Shown here one piece after another: positions 45,893-58,589 of a DNA stretch of 64,000 bases; the first letter of the stretch is position 1; each line of letters begins with the position of its first letter. Position numbers and translations under genes: made by a program. The notes under the pieces were generated by a model. It searched no databases, had not been told where the DNA came from, and saw nothing but the letters and a program-made list of their open reading frames with translations. This DNA comes from Sequoia sempervirens (Eukaryota; Streptophyta; Pinopsida; Cupressales; Cupressaceae), in the NCBI GenBank assembly GCA_007258455.2, contig VDFB02270651.1, forward strand, positions 702,299,360 to 702,363,359, read 5' to 3'.

Positions 45893-47132
45893 TGTTGAAA
45901 ATGGAGGTAAATTCTGTAGCTTTAAAACTTGTAAAACTATTATACTGTAGATCTAAATAAGTGTTCTTTGTTACAATTTCTTTGGGGATGATTATTTGTT
46001 TAGATTCATTTTACCATTTGTAGAAGTAGACAAAAGATTGTAGAAGAATAAGACCAGAAGAAAGAAGTTACACAACATATACCGTGGAGAAACCCTTTTG
46101 GGAAAAAAACTCCACCAAGAATCACTAGTGCTTGTATTATTTAACCTTAGAACAAGATTACAATAATTTTTTATCAATCCTTGCTTGAGATGCTTCTTTT
46201 TCCTTCAACAATTCTTCTTCACAACCTGCAATAAAATCTAATAAACTCTCTTCAACTTGCTGCAATAAATAGAAAATAATGAGCCTTGTAAACTCCAAAA
46301 AGTTTACAATTACAAAGCACAATGCTTATCTCACAAAACCCACGCCTATTCTTTGCAAGTAGAGTTCTACCGTGAAGAACAATGTCCAAAAAAGTCCTTC
46401 ATCCATTTGGGCATCCCAAATTGAAGTCATAACTCATTGTTGATTCTGAAGATATCTTGTAAGCTTATCCTCAAAGTTGGCGCTCAAGAATGGGCCCACT
46501 TAACTCAGCCTTATAAAATATCTTCTCATGCAAAAGTGTTAACTCCAAGATGCCAACTTGGGTGCCCAAGGTGGTTCCAAGTCAATCTCTGTTAACTAAA
46601 ACATATCTCTCCACCATTCATGCAAATATCATGCATGATTGATCATCCCCACTTAACTGAATGTATCACTTGTTATCTGCCATGCAACTCAAATCATTAG
46701 TCATGCATTCCAAGTCAACTGAATTCAACTAGCATTTAACTAAAACTAACTACATGCAACTGAAGATAATTGAACCATAACTGAACTGAATTGAACTAAA
46801 CTCCATGCATGTAAATATCAATCCCTAACTTCTAGGATCTTTACATGCATTACTGACGTGTTATCTTTTACTCCAAACAATTAACTTAACTCAAGGTGGG
46901 TTCCACTTTCTATGTGGGTGCCCCATGTGCTCCTATTTTGTAGGAGCTCTTCATGGGCGTCCCCACATATTCCTATTATTTTAGAATTAATTACAAATGT
47001 CAATTTACATGTTCATTTCATTCGAATTTAATCTCTTTCGAATCCTAGTGTTTGGGGAACACTTTCCAAGGACTTAGGAGATACATGAAATAATGTTTAG
47101 GATTACAATTAAATGGCATCCTATTCCCAACA
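45893..47132 (-). repeat. 5' LTR of copia derivative 1
   Basis: Plus strand TGTTGAAAATGG to ATTCCCAACA. About 40 bp shorter than the other LTR, mostly from the pentamer array. Confidence 0.92.
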
Positions 47133-47137
47133 ATTAT

Positions 47138-47705
47138 GACACCTCCTACAACTTGTTGGTTAATCTACATACATTCATTTTAGATTTTGACATGTTTCTA
47201 TCTTTCATTTCATGACACATCTATACTTGATATACTTTGGATTTTTATCAAATGGATGTGTACATGTTTTTTATAGAGGTAGTGTTTTGTCATGTTCTAT
47301 CTTTCCCCTTTTGTGTCAATCTAGATAGTGCAAACCCTATCTTATTAGAAATACTTTGTTCATTTACACATGCATTTGATGATGATCCCATGCCTTGTAA
47401 CACTAATGAGAATACACTAAATAATGCTCTATCATATGAGTCACCTATAAATGATATTAATGTACCTAATAAGCATACATTTTTCATGTCATCATAGCAT
47501 TATCTCTATAGATTCTGCCTTATCCATGATGATGGTATAATGATGATTATCTTTATGCATCTTGTGTTGAATCTATGGATACTTGTCCTTCATGTGGCAT
47601 TTCTTCACATGATGATAACTTATGCCTTGATAATCATTCATTAGCTTCTCATGTAGACTTGGTTGATGTTTCATTGCCTTAAATTCTACATTACATGATG
47701 ACAAT
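47138..47705 (+). other. Segment between two copia insertions
   Basis: A host or older-element sequence bracketed by the two copia derivatives. It has an 86-residue plus-strand ORF (47237-47497) without a recognised domain. It could continue at 51762, into the gypsy-like region, if both copias inserted in one older gypsy element; this is not proven. Confidence 0.35.
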
Positions 47706-48591
47706 TTTAAACGAAGTAGAGGTGTAGACTGCACTTTATACACTAATCTATGAGAGGAGGTACTTGCAAAAATTAAATTGATCACATAGTTACAAGGAAA
47801 TAAACATAAAAAATATACCATAACACAATGATTTTAAATGGAGAAAACCCTTTCGGGAGAAAAACCACACAATCCAAACAAATCTATTATTTAGTAACCA
47901 ATAGTTACAATACACTTGTAGAGTCTAGGAATTTACAAGAGTATCGCCAACAAGAGTTTTGGAGTAATTTTGGCACCATATCATCTATAAAGCTCACTAT
48001 GAAACCTCCATCTCAAGGAACTAATAAATATGAAAAGAAAAAAAATGAAACCCTCAAATGGTAGCTAGGAAACTATGAGCTAAAATCACTCAAAATATGG
48101 TGCCCAAATCTCTAGTCAAAATTCAATACCCAAATCCCAATATGAGTCCACAAGCTAAATAAACACATTACTTACACCTATTATAACTTCGTCATAATCT
48201 ACTCACCAACTTGGTTGCCCCATTATCTCTATTCAATAATGCCTTATAATGTTTCATAATATGCATCATAAGTTGGTCAACAAGTGTATCTCTTTACAAC
48301 TCTCTTGTGCAATATAGATTGTCTTACATTTTTGATGTGGGGTCAAATTTTAGAAGCATAACTTTTGATTCGTGAAGTCGATTGAGCCTCCCCCATTTTT
48401 CATAAATTGAAGTTACTCAAAAACTCCATGTTGCCATAACTAGTTAGCTCTAGTTAAGGTCTATTGATTTTTTTTTAGGGCCAAAATTAACCACTATAGT
48501 TTTGAAATTGCATTTTTGGGTTCCATAGCCTAATTTTTTTATTTTTGGGTTCTTAACATTAGGATGTAAGGTTAAGACATCTATCTTAACA
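47706..48591 (-). repeat. 3' LTR of copia derivative 2
   Basis: Matches 50983-51761 from GAAGTAGAGGTG through GGGAGAAAAA(C/T)C and ACAAGAGTATC(G/A)(C/T)CAACAAGAG to TTAACA. Many differences indicate an old element. Confidence 0.82.
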
Positions 48592-48699
48592 TTCTCCTAT
48601 GTGCCAAACACCTTGCAAGAGCAAAGGGAATACAAACACTATTACCTATTTGCTAGGGGTAGAGAGTCCCATAGAATTAGTACACCTAAACTTCTTTGT

Positions 48700-48920
48700 G
48701 TTGACTAGCTTCATCAATGCATCTATAACATAGTAAAAAATATCAACTTTCTCCAATATCACCCTCTCATTCTCTACCATGTCATGAAAAAAATAGTAAT
48801 AGACGTCTATGTGCTTTATCCTCTAATGAAAGGTTGGGTTCTTTGCTACACATATGACACTTTGATTATCATAAAAACTTTGGTAGATCTTTGACTCAAC
48901 TCTACATCTAAATAAAATTT
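48700..48920 (-). pseudogene. Copia RNase H fragment of derivative 2
   Basis: Minus strand, with a stop: FYDNQSVICVAKNPTFH and RIKHIDVYYYFFHDMVENE, then RVILEKVDIFYYVIDALMK. Same conserved RNase H end as in derivative 1. Confidence 0.82.
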
Positions 48921-50159
48921 CTTAAGATATATGGCTTCTTAATAGGCAGGTGTAGTTTCCATGTGCTTAGCCTTTATAGTGGACAAAATCTAGTAGTTTC
49001 CATGTATTTAACCTCTATAGTGGACAAAAGCAAGTAGTTTCCCTATACTTAGGCTTTGTATTGAACAAAAGCAACCACAAGTTGTTTGTTACTCACCCAA
49101 CTAATAACACCACTAAATAAATCACACCTATCTACCAACAAATCTTTTGTTGTCAACATCTCTCCTACTCAATTTGAATTGACAATTCCATGAATATCCA
49201 TTAAGCGCTAGTTCCCTATAGAATTACCATGATAACAAATAGAGTACTTGGAGGTATCATGATGTCTTTCTAGAATAATCAACTATAAAATATACATAAT
49301 ATAAAGACATAAATTAAAGGAACATTAGCAAGACCGAATACATTTGAATGAATCAATTCTAACACTCTATAAGATTTGTGAGAATCAGAATAAAATTAAA
49401 CACAACACTATTTATCATATATATAGTGTTCATAGAAATCAAATTCAAGAGTATTTCCATTCAACTCCTCAACAATATTTTAATTTTTTAGTCATTAGAA
49501 CCTTGTCATTTATATGGCTCATTCTCTTGTGCAATATGTAGCATTATTTTCTTTGCAAGTTTCTTTGTAGCATTATTTTATTTGCAAGTTTCTTTCTCTT
49601 AGAAGCAAGGAATCACTTAAATACCTCGAAAGCATGACCATCATAAGTACACACAACACTCCTCTTTCCTGCTTGTTCAAATGGTGAAGGTGTAGATTTT
49701 TCATATATTCACTAGAGGAATAAAAAACTATGACACTAAACAATGCATGCATCTAGTTGAAATAAAGTGCCCACATGAACACTTTTATCAAACAAAATAG
49801 CTCCTCTCACCATCTTACACCCTCTACTAGAGAAAATAGTTTGCACAAACTACATCATTAAATTTTCTAATTGTTAACAAGTTTTGAGCCAAACCTAAGG
49901 TATGCAAAACACCATTGATTCCATTCACTCATCCATTAGAGAATCTAATCTAGATGCTACTATGGTTAATGATGCTTGGATGAGAATCATCAAAGATACA
50001 CTTTCTTTCCATCATATTCTTCATACTTTTAAAATTACCCTTGATGGGAGGTCATGTGGAAGGAAGCTCCAAAGTCTATTAACCATTCACCTTTGGATGC
50101 ATGCATTTCCAAGGCCATCAAAAAGGAACTTTACCATCCTTTTGTGAAGATCATCATCA

Positions 50160-50960
50160 AACTTTCTTCTCCTTGCAATATCTTCTAAAGTTCCCGATCT
50201 TGTTGCAGTTCCAACACATAGCCTTGGGATTTCTATGAGATTTGAATCTACAATTTTCTTTCTTGTTGTCCTTCTTGCATATCTCCTTCAATATTCCACA
50301 AACATATAGGGCCTCTTTAGTAGATTCAATTTTTTTTCATCGCATCTCCTTTGGGAGTAAAACAACCACTATTTTATCCATCTAAAGCTTTAGCGACAAT
50401 TCTCTTGATTGTTATCACCAAGTGATTCCATTAGTTTGGAGAATGATATAAAAGTGTCATACAAAAATACTCCTCCATTTTCACTCCAATAGAGTGCAAT
50501 TGGGTCACAGTCATGTTGAATGTATTCAAATGCTTGGGCATAGAACCACCATAATCTATTTTCAAAATATACATCTTTCTTAGGAAAATTTTTCTAATTA
50601 GGGATTTAGCTTGGTATAAGTCTCTCAATTTCTTCCAAAGAGCTTGTGAGGTGGTTTTTCATGTATATTCAACAAAACTACATTTTCCAAGTAATGAGGC
50701 CCTTCATCTTTCTATCCAAGGAATTCTAGCTGGCCCGTGACATTGTAATTGGTTTGGATTTGAATACAACCCATAGATCTCAATCTAGAAGCATATCCTC
50801 CATCTTGAGCTTTCAAAGCTAAAAGTTAGTGTCAGTGAACCTCCATCTCTATTCTTGATGTGCTTACAATTTCTCTAGAGAAAGATTTATTTTTGTGTGA
50901 GATCCCACTCAAACCAATATTAGGTTAATTTTTTTTTGTTCCTAATACTTAGGACCCAAG
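50160..50960 (-). pseudogene. Copia gag pseudogene of derivative 2
   Basis: UBN2-type blocks are recognisable: LRDLYQAKSLIRKIFLRKMY, MPKHLNTFNMTVTQLHSIGV. A zinc knuckle is present as CWNCNKIGNFRRYC in which the histidine is replaced by Asn. Stops and frameshifts break the frame. The original start lies near the 5' LTR at about 50900. Confidence 0.8.
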
Positions 50961-50982
50961 GTGATCAAGCTTTGATACCAAA

Positions 50983-51761
50983 TGAAAAGGAAGTAGAGGT
51001 GCAAAATACACTTCCAACATTAATTTATGAGAGGTATGTGCAAACATTAAACTGATCATACAGTTACAAATAAATAAACACAAGATTAATGTACTATAAC
51101 ACAATAATTTATGTGGGAAAACTCATTTTGGGAGAAAAATCCCACACTCTAAAGCAACTAAATGTATTATTTAGTTATCAAGATTACAATGCATTTGGAT
51201 AGTCTAAGCCTTTACAAGAGTATCATCAACAAGAGATTTGGAGCAATTTCAGCAACATAATGGTACTTGCAAAACTCACAATGAAACCTCCATTTCAAGC
51301 TTGATAAATAGGAGAAACAATACATGAAACCGCCAAATGACAATTAGGAAAATATGAGCTAAAATCATCTATAACATGGTGCCCAAATCCTAAGATGAGT
51401 CAATAGGAAAAAAATATTTTGACTCCATTATCTCCATTATGATGTGTCATAACATGTCTCATAAGTTGGTCAACAAGTGCAACTCTCTTACAACTCTCTT
51501 ATGCATCATATATGCTCTTACATATTTTGATGTGTTCAACCTAATTTTTGGAGGTCATGAATTTAGATTCAAAAAACTAATTTAGTTTTCTTTTTAAAAA
51601 ATAAAAGGTCTTGGAGAAATCCATGTTGTTGTAACCCACTTGCTTCATTTATGGTCCATTTCAATACTTTTTGGGGCCAAAATCAACCTTTATAGTCAAA
51701 AAATTGCATTCTTTGTGTTCTTAATGTTAAGATGCAAGGTTGAGGTCCACCTTTCCTAACA
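50983..51761 (-). repeat. 5' LTR of copia derivative 2
   Basis: Plus strand begins TGAAAAGGAAGTAGAGG next to the primer site and ends CTTTCCTAACA. Confidence 0.82.
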
Positions 51762-52126
51762 ATTATAGCCTAGTGAAGAACTCTTACATGATGATTATGA
51801 AGGTTCTATTGATGCATCCTTACATGTGAAACCTTTTCTACTTGCTAACTATGAACACTTAGATGATATCTTGTTAGTTAGTGAGTTTTGTCTATACTTA
51901 AGTGGTATATCTTTCCAATGGTTTGATTAATCTTGCTTGGTCTACACCTTTTATAAATTTTTCCAATGCTTTCAATGCATTTTTTAGTCATATTCACTTG
52001 AGAATAACATGGAATTAGAGATGACCTCTCATGATTTATCTTTTGATCCTTGTACATTCATTACTATGGCTTGTGTCTCCTAAACCTTGCTTTGATGCCA
52101 CCCACAATTCATAACATTATAAGCTT
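51762..52126 (+). other. Sequence between copia derivative 2 and gypsy fragment
   Basis: AT-rich, with no clear domain; probably the upstream part of the gypsy-like remnant that follows. Confidence 0.35.
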
Positions 52127-52830
52127 GTGGGGTACACTCATAAAAGGTTAGGAAGAGGAAAATATGTCAATCTCCCACCACCTATTTTACCAACTAATGC
52201 ACTTAATTTACCTCCATCTCAAGCCACATCTAAAATAAAGGAGTTTGACATTTTTCAACAAATGTGGAAAATTCATGCTAAAATATCTCTAGGGAACATA
52301 GTATGCACATCACCTTGTTATAGAGATATCATGCAAAAAAGCCTTAGAGAAAATCCAAGTTAGGTATGATATTAGGCCACAATTAGTTTCATCTTTGATT
52401 GAGTTCATTGGACAAAAAAATAATTATATATATTATTTGATGATAAGGAAATCCCTCCTAAGAAGGTCCTTAAGGAAGCATCACCTTTACACATCATGGT
52501 GACATGTGACAACCTAATTAATAAATGATCTTTAGTTGACAATGGATCTAGGGTATTGATGATATTTTGAAATAGTTATAAATATACATGTCAAAGATAC
52601 AACCATTGGATCTCACCATTAGAGGATTTGATAATATGAGGTATTGTTTGGGTTCATTTTGAATTTAAGTTAGTCCATACAAGTGAGACACAATTTTCCA
52701 TTTAATGCTCATAAAATTGACTTAAAAAATTCTTCTTGGATGTCTTTGGTTACACAAAATGAAAGTTATTCCCTACATACCACACCAATTTGTAACATTT
52801 TTTCATAAATGGACCCTTAACACATATTAA
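52127..52830 (+). pseudogene. Ty3/gypsy gag-protease remnant
   Basis: Starts with a 78-residue open frame containing FDIFQQMWKIHAKISLGNIV and YRDIMQKSLRE, which matches the segment before the protease in plant gypsy polyproteins. After a stop comes the aspartic protease: PLHIMVTCDNLINK, a stop, SLVDNGSRVLMIF (active-site Asp in VDNGS) and, after frame changes, FLGCLWLHKMKVIPYIPHQF (the GRPWLHxMKAVPSTLHQ block). The protease would cleave the polyprotein. Frameshifts make it inactive. Orientation is opposite to the two copias to its left. Confidence 0.8.
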
Positions 52831-55800
52831 CCCTTAAAAAAATACTTCACATGGTGACAATTAAGGTTCATTAAAATTTTATGCCTTGTGGATGATGCAC
52901 GATCTCTCTTGATTATGGAGCATGTTGGGTGAGAAAGGGTCACCATATTTCTATCCTCCCAACTTTCCCTTGACTACACTTGCTATAGGTGTAGTCCATC
53001 TGTAAATATCACTACATATAAAATTCACCATCTCCTCCCAAGCCATCATTAAAACAAATCTATGGTTCTAGATACAAACATATATGAATATTAGGATACT
53101 ATAATGGCGTGAATTTGCACCTCCTTACAAATTCCTCGTTTACACTACCTCCTATCTTAGAGAATTAAACCCGATAATTCAATTCATATTTCTACCACCT
53201 TCTCCTGTCCACTTGGAAGTTGTTTTATGTGTTAGTGGGGGATATTTTGTTGAGGACGCTAGCACGACACATAGACGTCTACGCGACATGTTGCCGTCCC
53301 GATAGGATTCCCACCCCTGGAATCCACAGAGGCATTGCAATCCTCCATTGGACGCAAAGTGTAATGTCTCCGACCCTTCGAACTGATTTCAAACGACTCC
53401 TTTGCCTTGGTTTTCACCCTTCAAATTCCTATCTCATTCATTCTTTCAAAATTATTGATCATCTTCACACTTTAGACAAATCTCTTCACTCACTTTCAAC
53501 TCCTTCAAGCTCTACCACCTCCATTGAAGCTGCAAGTTGATACTTTGTTGGTCTACTCTCTTCATTGTTGCAAAAACATTGGTTTTGAAAGCTTGCATGC
53601 TCGCTCATTCTCCCATTTACCTTGAGTACATGTGGTTGAAGGTGATATCACTCCATCTTCCTTTTAATTTGAATTATCATTTTAATATCATAACATATTG
53701 TTGTTCAATGTATTGCTTGGTATTCTCTTTCAATAACTTTTCTTTATCATATTTCTACAATCATTGCTATTTGGTTGTCTATGGAGGTGGAAACACCAAA
53801 GCGAGGGAATGACTGATGCATTCCTCTAAACACAACCCCAACATTTTCCTGTATTATGTGTGTAGGTTATCCTTGAGGTGAAGATCTTGAAGATAACAAC
53901 TCATGGGTAGGAAGGTGCACTTTCCTCACCCTTCTTTATCATTTTGCAATTAGATTCAGTCTTAGTTCTTTTCTCGATATTCTGTTATTTTCTATTTCTA
54001 TCATTACATTAAACAACACCCATTAGGTTGTTAGTAGGTTTTCCTTAGTTTTTGACTATACTTTATGCTTTCTATTTGTATAGATGCCAATGCCCCAGTG
54101 AGACTCTAGCATGCCATGCTATAGTCCTCTAGCAGCGAGCTGTCTAAGTCACAGTCCAGACTTTGAAAACTTTCTCACCCAACTTCTTGAAACATTTAGG
54201 CTCGTAAAAGGACATCAACAACCTAGTTGCTCTTCCTTTCACCCTTTAAAAATTAAACACTCCAAAAACATTCTTTTAGCTTGAGGTAGATTAGGGCAAC
54301 CTATTGCTCTACACCCTCCTGTGACCTAGGATCTTGAGCAGTCAGTACCCCTCCTCTACATTTGGTGAACCTGACGTGAACTATTTTGGTTCTATTTCAT
54401 AGTGTTGAATGAGTCTTATCTCATGTTCTAAGTGTGTTTTAGGTGTGTGTGTTGCAGGGCACATAGCCTTGCAACCCAACCTACGACCCCTAGTGGCGTA
54501 GTTAGAAGAATCCCTAAACATTGTGGAACGAAATCTAGATAGGTCACTGTCTGATTGTCGAACCTCTGGGGTGTCCTAAGGAAGTCCTTTTCAGAGTATG
54601 TAAAAGGTGGCCTCTTTCATGCATCTTCCCATTCCTTGTGTGTAGCCTACGAATGGATCACCTGCTATAACCTTTACATCACATAAATCTCCCATGAACA
54701 TGAATAGAGAACCCTCTCCTCTGTACATTCCTACTTGTATCGACGAGAATATCATGACTGACGTTCTCGTTGATCCCAGGAGTCACTCCCAACATCGGCA
54801 ATGACTGTGATGGACACTCCCATGGTAGAATAAGAGCCTTATGCTCCTCCTCAAGATGTAACTTCCAACTCTTGGAGTTGAAAAAACTGCCTTGTGTGTG
54901 AGCATAAGTGCTAGAGGAAGGATTTAGATGCTGAGCATAATTCCTTGTAGAAGCTGAAAGGAGAGCCGACAACTCTTGTTGCGGAATCTCCTACTGTGTC
55001 CTCCTCTTCTACCCCCTTTGCTTTGATTCCCATCGCCTTGATCTTGCTTCTGGCTCCCCCCACGAGTGCATATGACCCTCACCCTAAAAGGGTGCAAGTG
55101 TTCATCGCTCCCTTAGTTGAGCCTCCTCTCCTGATGTCCCTTCTGGACATCCTGCCTTTTCAGCCCGTGGATATGCCAAATGCTTTGATGGTGTTCACTT
55201 TGGTTTTTTCCTCTTCTTCCTTACCTTCTGCTTCTTCTATGGGGATCTCACATCCCCCAATGAAGCGTAAGTTGAAAGATGACCCCACTTCTAATGGGTG
55301 TTGGAAGAAAGGATAGAGGGTTCTGCTTTGGTTTGCGCTGTCTTAGTGACAGAGGTAGCCCCAACATCCCTCGAGTTTGTCAATGCCCCCAAGTATTTTG
55401 GTGAGGTCGATAGTGGATCTCAGGCATCTCATTCGCTTTCCCAATCAACATATGGAACATACGTTAATTGCATGTTTAACTTGGTGGACGATGTCCCAGA
55501 TCTTTCAAATTTTTTTGTAAGATCAATGACATTTACCTCACAAGAGTTGAGCGAAGAAGACCTTGAGGGGCCCTCTTCCTTAGCTCTTGTCACAGGAGAG
55601 TTAGATGGTGCTCCCCTTGCTATCCCACCCTTTCAAGCTCATTTTCCCTCTCCCTATAATGATCTAGATTGGGAGAACGATGACCTCTTGGTTGATGAGG
55701 ACTAGGAGGGAACCTCTTCTTTACTTGTAAATTAGATTTGTGTGTGTGTGTGTGTTGTGTTTCCCCATGCTTTTTTTATGTGTTCTTGGAAGAACCTTGT

Positions 55801-56049
55801 CACCCTTGTAGGTGCTTGGATACATGAGTGTTTTGTGTCATAAACTTCTTCTATTTGTTGCATCATTTTTCTATTTGTTGTGCCTTGATTTTCAGCAATT
55901 GGGGATGATGCAAAGTGTTGGGGGCTTTTAGGCCTCCCTTCCATGTTGACCCATTTTTTTAATTTTAATTTTGTTTTCATGTAATCTTCTTCATGATATG
56001 ATATAGTAGGGGATTGATGATAGTTCATACATATATTATATTATATCGA
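52831..56049. other. Unassigned DNA with ORFs of unknown origin
   Basis: Contains plus-strand ORFs 53220-53540, 54996-55316 and 55298-55705. The last two overlap and are acidic/proline-serine-rich; 54996-55316 begins with a signal-peptide-like hydrophobic segment (FALIPIALILLLAPPTSA), and 55298-55705 ends in an acidic LDWENDDLLVDED tail. They might be the linker of the gypsy polyprotein between protease and reverse transcriptase, but no RT follows. A (TG)n run lies at 55739-55754. No confident gene. Confidence 0.35.
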
Positions 56050-56054
56050 TCTCT

Positions 56055-57372
56055 TGAACAAGACAAATGAGAGGTGGGATGAATCAGTTGTAGCATATTT
56101 TTCCTTTACAACATTCACCAAAGATTAATTCAATTACCATTTAAAAATCCTTTACTCTACTAATATGATTAATCATTAAGTGCAAATGCAAAAACTAAAA
56201 GAAGAAAAAACCATACACATACAACAACATTAGATTTACATGGCAAACCCAATAAGGGAAAAACCATGGTGAGGATTAGCTCACAATATAGAGAATATCA
56301 AAACCAAATACAAAGGATCACTACTAGAGAAGGCTCACTGCCAAAACAAGACTTACTATCTGGATCAGGACTCATTGTCCAACAAGGATTGACCACCCGA
56401 AGGGCTCATTGCCACACATATACAAAGAAGATAGAAGAGATTCATTACAGAGAGAATACAATCTCAATGCAACAAAGATTTCCACCATGGTGCAGTTCAC
56501 TCATACACTTGTAGACATGCTTGAATGATAAAGTACACCTTTAGCTCATTGCATCTAAAAAATCACAACTAATATTTCACACTGATTTTCTCAACCACAT
56601 AGTCTATTTCACATCTATCTCGCATCTATCTTGCTCTATTTCTTTGCACATATTTCACCAATATCTCATCCTATATTTATACCATCTTCAACTTTGAAAC
56701 ATATCCAAATTTGGCCACACACACACCATTTATATTTACAAATTCAAATTAGGTCAGCGCCAAAAAATTCTAGGGTAGAATTAGAATGAGGGCGACCCAA
56801 ATACATGCTTAATGAGGACCCAAATAAGTCCCAACATGCTTCATGAACTTCACAAGTAGTTTCTAACACAAGGTCAACCAAACTAGTGTAAAACACATAG
56901 AACAATTAAGCACATGCAACCTTAGCACGAACCAATCCTCCCAAACATGATCATATCAGTTTATCTCCAAAACTGCAAGTCATAAAACTCGAACAAGAAG
57001 AAATCCGAAGCAACTACATTTCTCCCAGACCTCAGCCAGAGACACTAAAAAACATAATTCACAACTAGTGAACATAACTTGCATTGTACAATGATCCAAA
57101 AACCCAAAATCTAGATATAACAACTTCCAACAGCCATGATCAACATATCTGAATCACACGAACATAGGAGAAAATCCCAAAGAGAAACTCAGAGCAAACA
57201 TTGAATGCCTACAACCTTTCTTCATTACAATTTTCTCAATATCCTCGACATATACAACCAATAATTGCATCCATGACATTAATGACAACAACAACTAGTT
57301 GATAACCAGTTAACTAGTTGACATCAATGACAACACTTTCATTCTTGCATCAACATCTTCATACTTGCAACA
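56055..57372 (-). repeat. 3' LTR of full copia
   Basis: Plus strand TGAACAAGACAAATGAG to ACTTGCAACA. It carries the CTCACTG repeat block and a CATGGTTTTTCCCTTATTG-type segment in reverse. It is followed inward by the minus-strand purine tract AAAGGGGGAGAT. Confidence 0.95.
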
Positions 57373-57782
57373 ATCTCCCCCTTTGTCATTGATGGAAACA
57401 CATGATGTGAAAAACCATTAAAGACAACACAACAACTCTAAACACACTTTCTCATGATTTTACTTTTCTCCCCCTTAGTAAATACTCTTCTCAACTTTTT
57501 CACATGATACTCTCTCCCACTTTGACATCAATAGAGAAGGAAAAAGATATTTTCACTGATCTCCTCTTTGACATAACCATTACCAATACTGAATACTCTT
57601 TCAATGACAACACAAGATATCACCTACCCCCTGAGAGGTAGCCACCAAACATTAGTCCAAAATAAAAATAGATCCATAGACCCACTAGACTAATGCATCT
57701 CCATATGCATATAGTTCAAGAAAGGATGGCCAATAACCCCTAACTTCTCTCAGAGATACTCAAAAGTATCTTTAGGAAGAAC

Positions 57783-58580
57783 CTACATAAATATATCAGC
57801 AATTTGATCCTTTGTCGGTACATACTCAAGCTTTACTTCATTCTCCATAACCTTCTCTCTCAAAAAGTGATACCTAATAGATATATTCTTTTTCCTTGAG
57901 TGCATCACTGGATTCTTTGAAATTTTAATTGCACTTGTATTATCATAGAAGATAGAAATGGGATCATCATACATTACTTTGATATCTTTCAATGTCTATT
58001 TCATCCATAAAAATTGTGTACAACAAGATGCTATAGCAATATACTCAGCTTCAATAGTAGATAAAGAAACAAAATCTTTCTTTTTACTCAACCATGACAC
58101 CAATCTACAACCAAGAAAGAATGCACCACCACTTGTACTTTTTCTATCATCAACACAACTTTCCCAATTTGCATCTGTATAAGCACTAAGTGTAAAGTCA
58201 ATATCCTTAGGATACCACAAGCCATAATCCAGAATGCCATTCAAATATCTGAATATCCTCTTAACAACAACATGTGTTTCTTTAGGATCTTCTTGAAATA
58301 TAGCCACAAGAAAAACTACATGCATGATATCTGGTCTAGTAGTAGTTAAATACAAAATTCCTCCAATCATAGATCTATATTTGATTTGATCAACCATAGG
58401 TGAATAATCATCTTTACTCAATTTACAACCAGTCACAATAGGAGTACATACCGGTTTGGAACCATCCATCCCAAATTTCTTCATCTCTTTTACATATTTT
58501 GATTGTGAAACAAAATCCCTTTTTTCTGTTGGATTGATTTGCAGCCCAAAAAAGAAATTCATCTCACCAAACATAGACAT
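57783..58580 (-). pseudogene. Copia reverse transcriptase end and RNase H
   Basis: 58580-57996 is one open frame: MNFFFGLQI, YVKEMKKFGMDGSKPVCTPI, YRSMIGGILYLTTTRPDI, VVKRIFRYLNGILDYGLWY, AYTDANWESCVDDRKSTSGG (first RNase H Asp), LVSWLSKKKDFVSLSTIEAE (catalytic Glu). A stop then precedes 57992-57783: DDPISIFYDNTSAIKISKNP, then RKKNISIRYHFLREKV and YVPTKDQIADIF. Nearly all RNase H blocks are present, with one stop. Confidence 0.93.
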
Positions 58581-58589
58581 CTCAAATTA

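Larger units (their letters stand above)
42635..47132 (-). mobile_element. Copia deletion derivative 1 (LTR-gag-RNase H tail-LTR)
   Basis: A 4.5-kb minus-strand element bounded by the target duplication ATTAT (42630-42634 and 47133-47137). LTRs 42635-43913 and 45893-47132 are alike over most of their length. The interior (1.98 kb) holds an intact gag, then directly an RNase H remnant near the 3' LTR. Protease, integrase and reverse transcriptase are missing. The structure fits a non-autonomous copia that could still supply its own Gag. Confidence 0.94.
47706..51761 (-). mobile_element. Copia deletion derivative 2 (LTR-gag-RNase H tail-LTR), decayed
   Basis: A 4.06-kb minus-strand element with LTRs at 47706-48591 and 50983-51761. 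Its ends are less well conserved (the TG at 47706 reads TT). A primer site lies at about 50970-50981 (minus strand TGGTATCAAAGC), and a purine tract (ATAGGAGAA on the minus strand) follows the left LTR. Inside are broken gag at the right and RNase H at the left, again without a recognisable integrase or reverse transcriptase. No clean target duplication (ACAAT at the left; ACAAT/ATTAT at the right). Confidence 0.82.

Noticed and set aside
49902..50147. 81-residue plus-strand ORF inside copia derivative 2
   Set aside because: It lies antisense within a minus-strand retroelement and has no domain.
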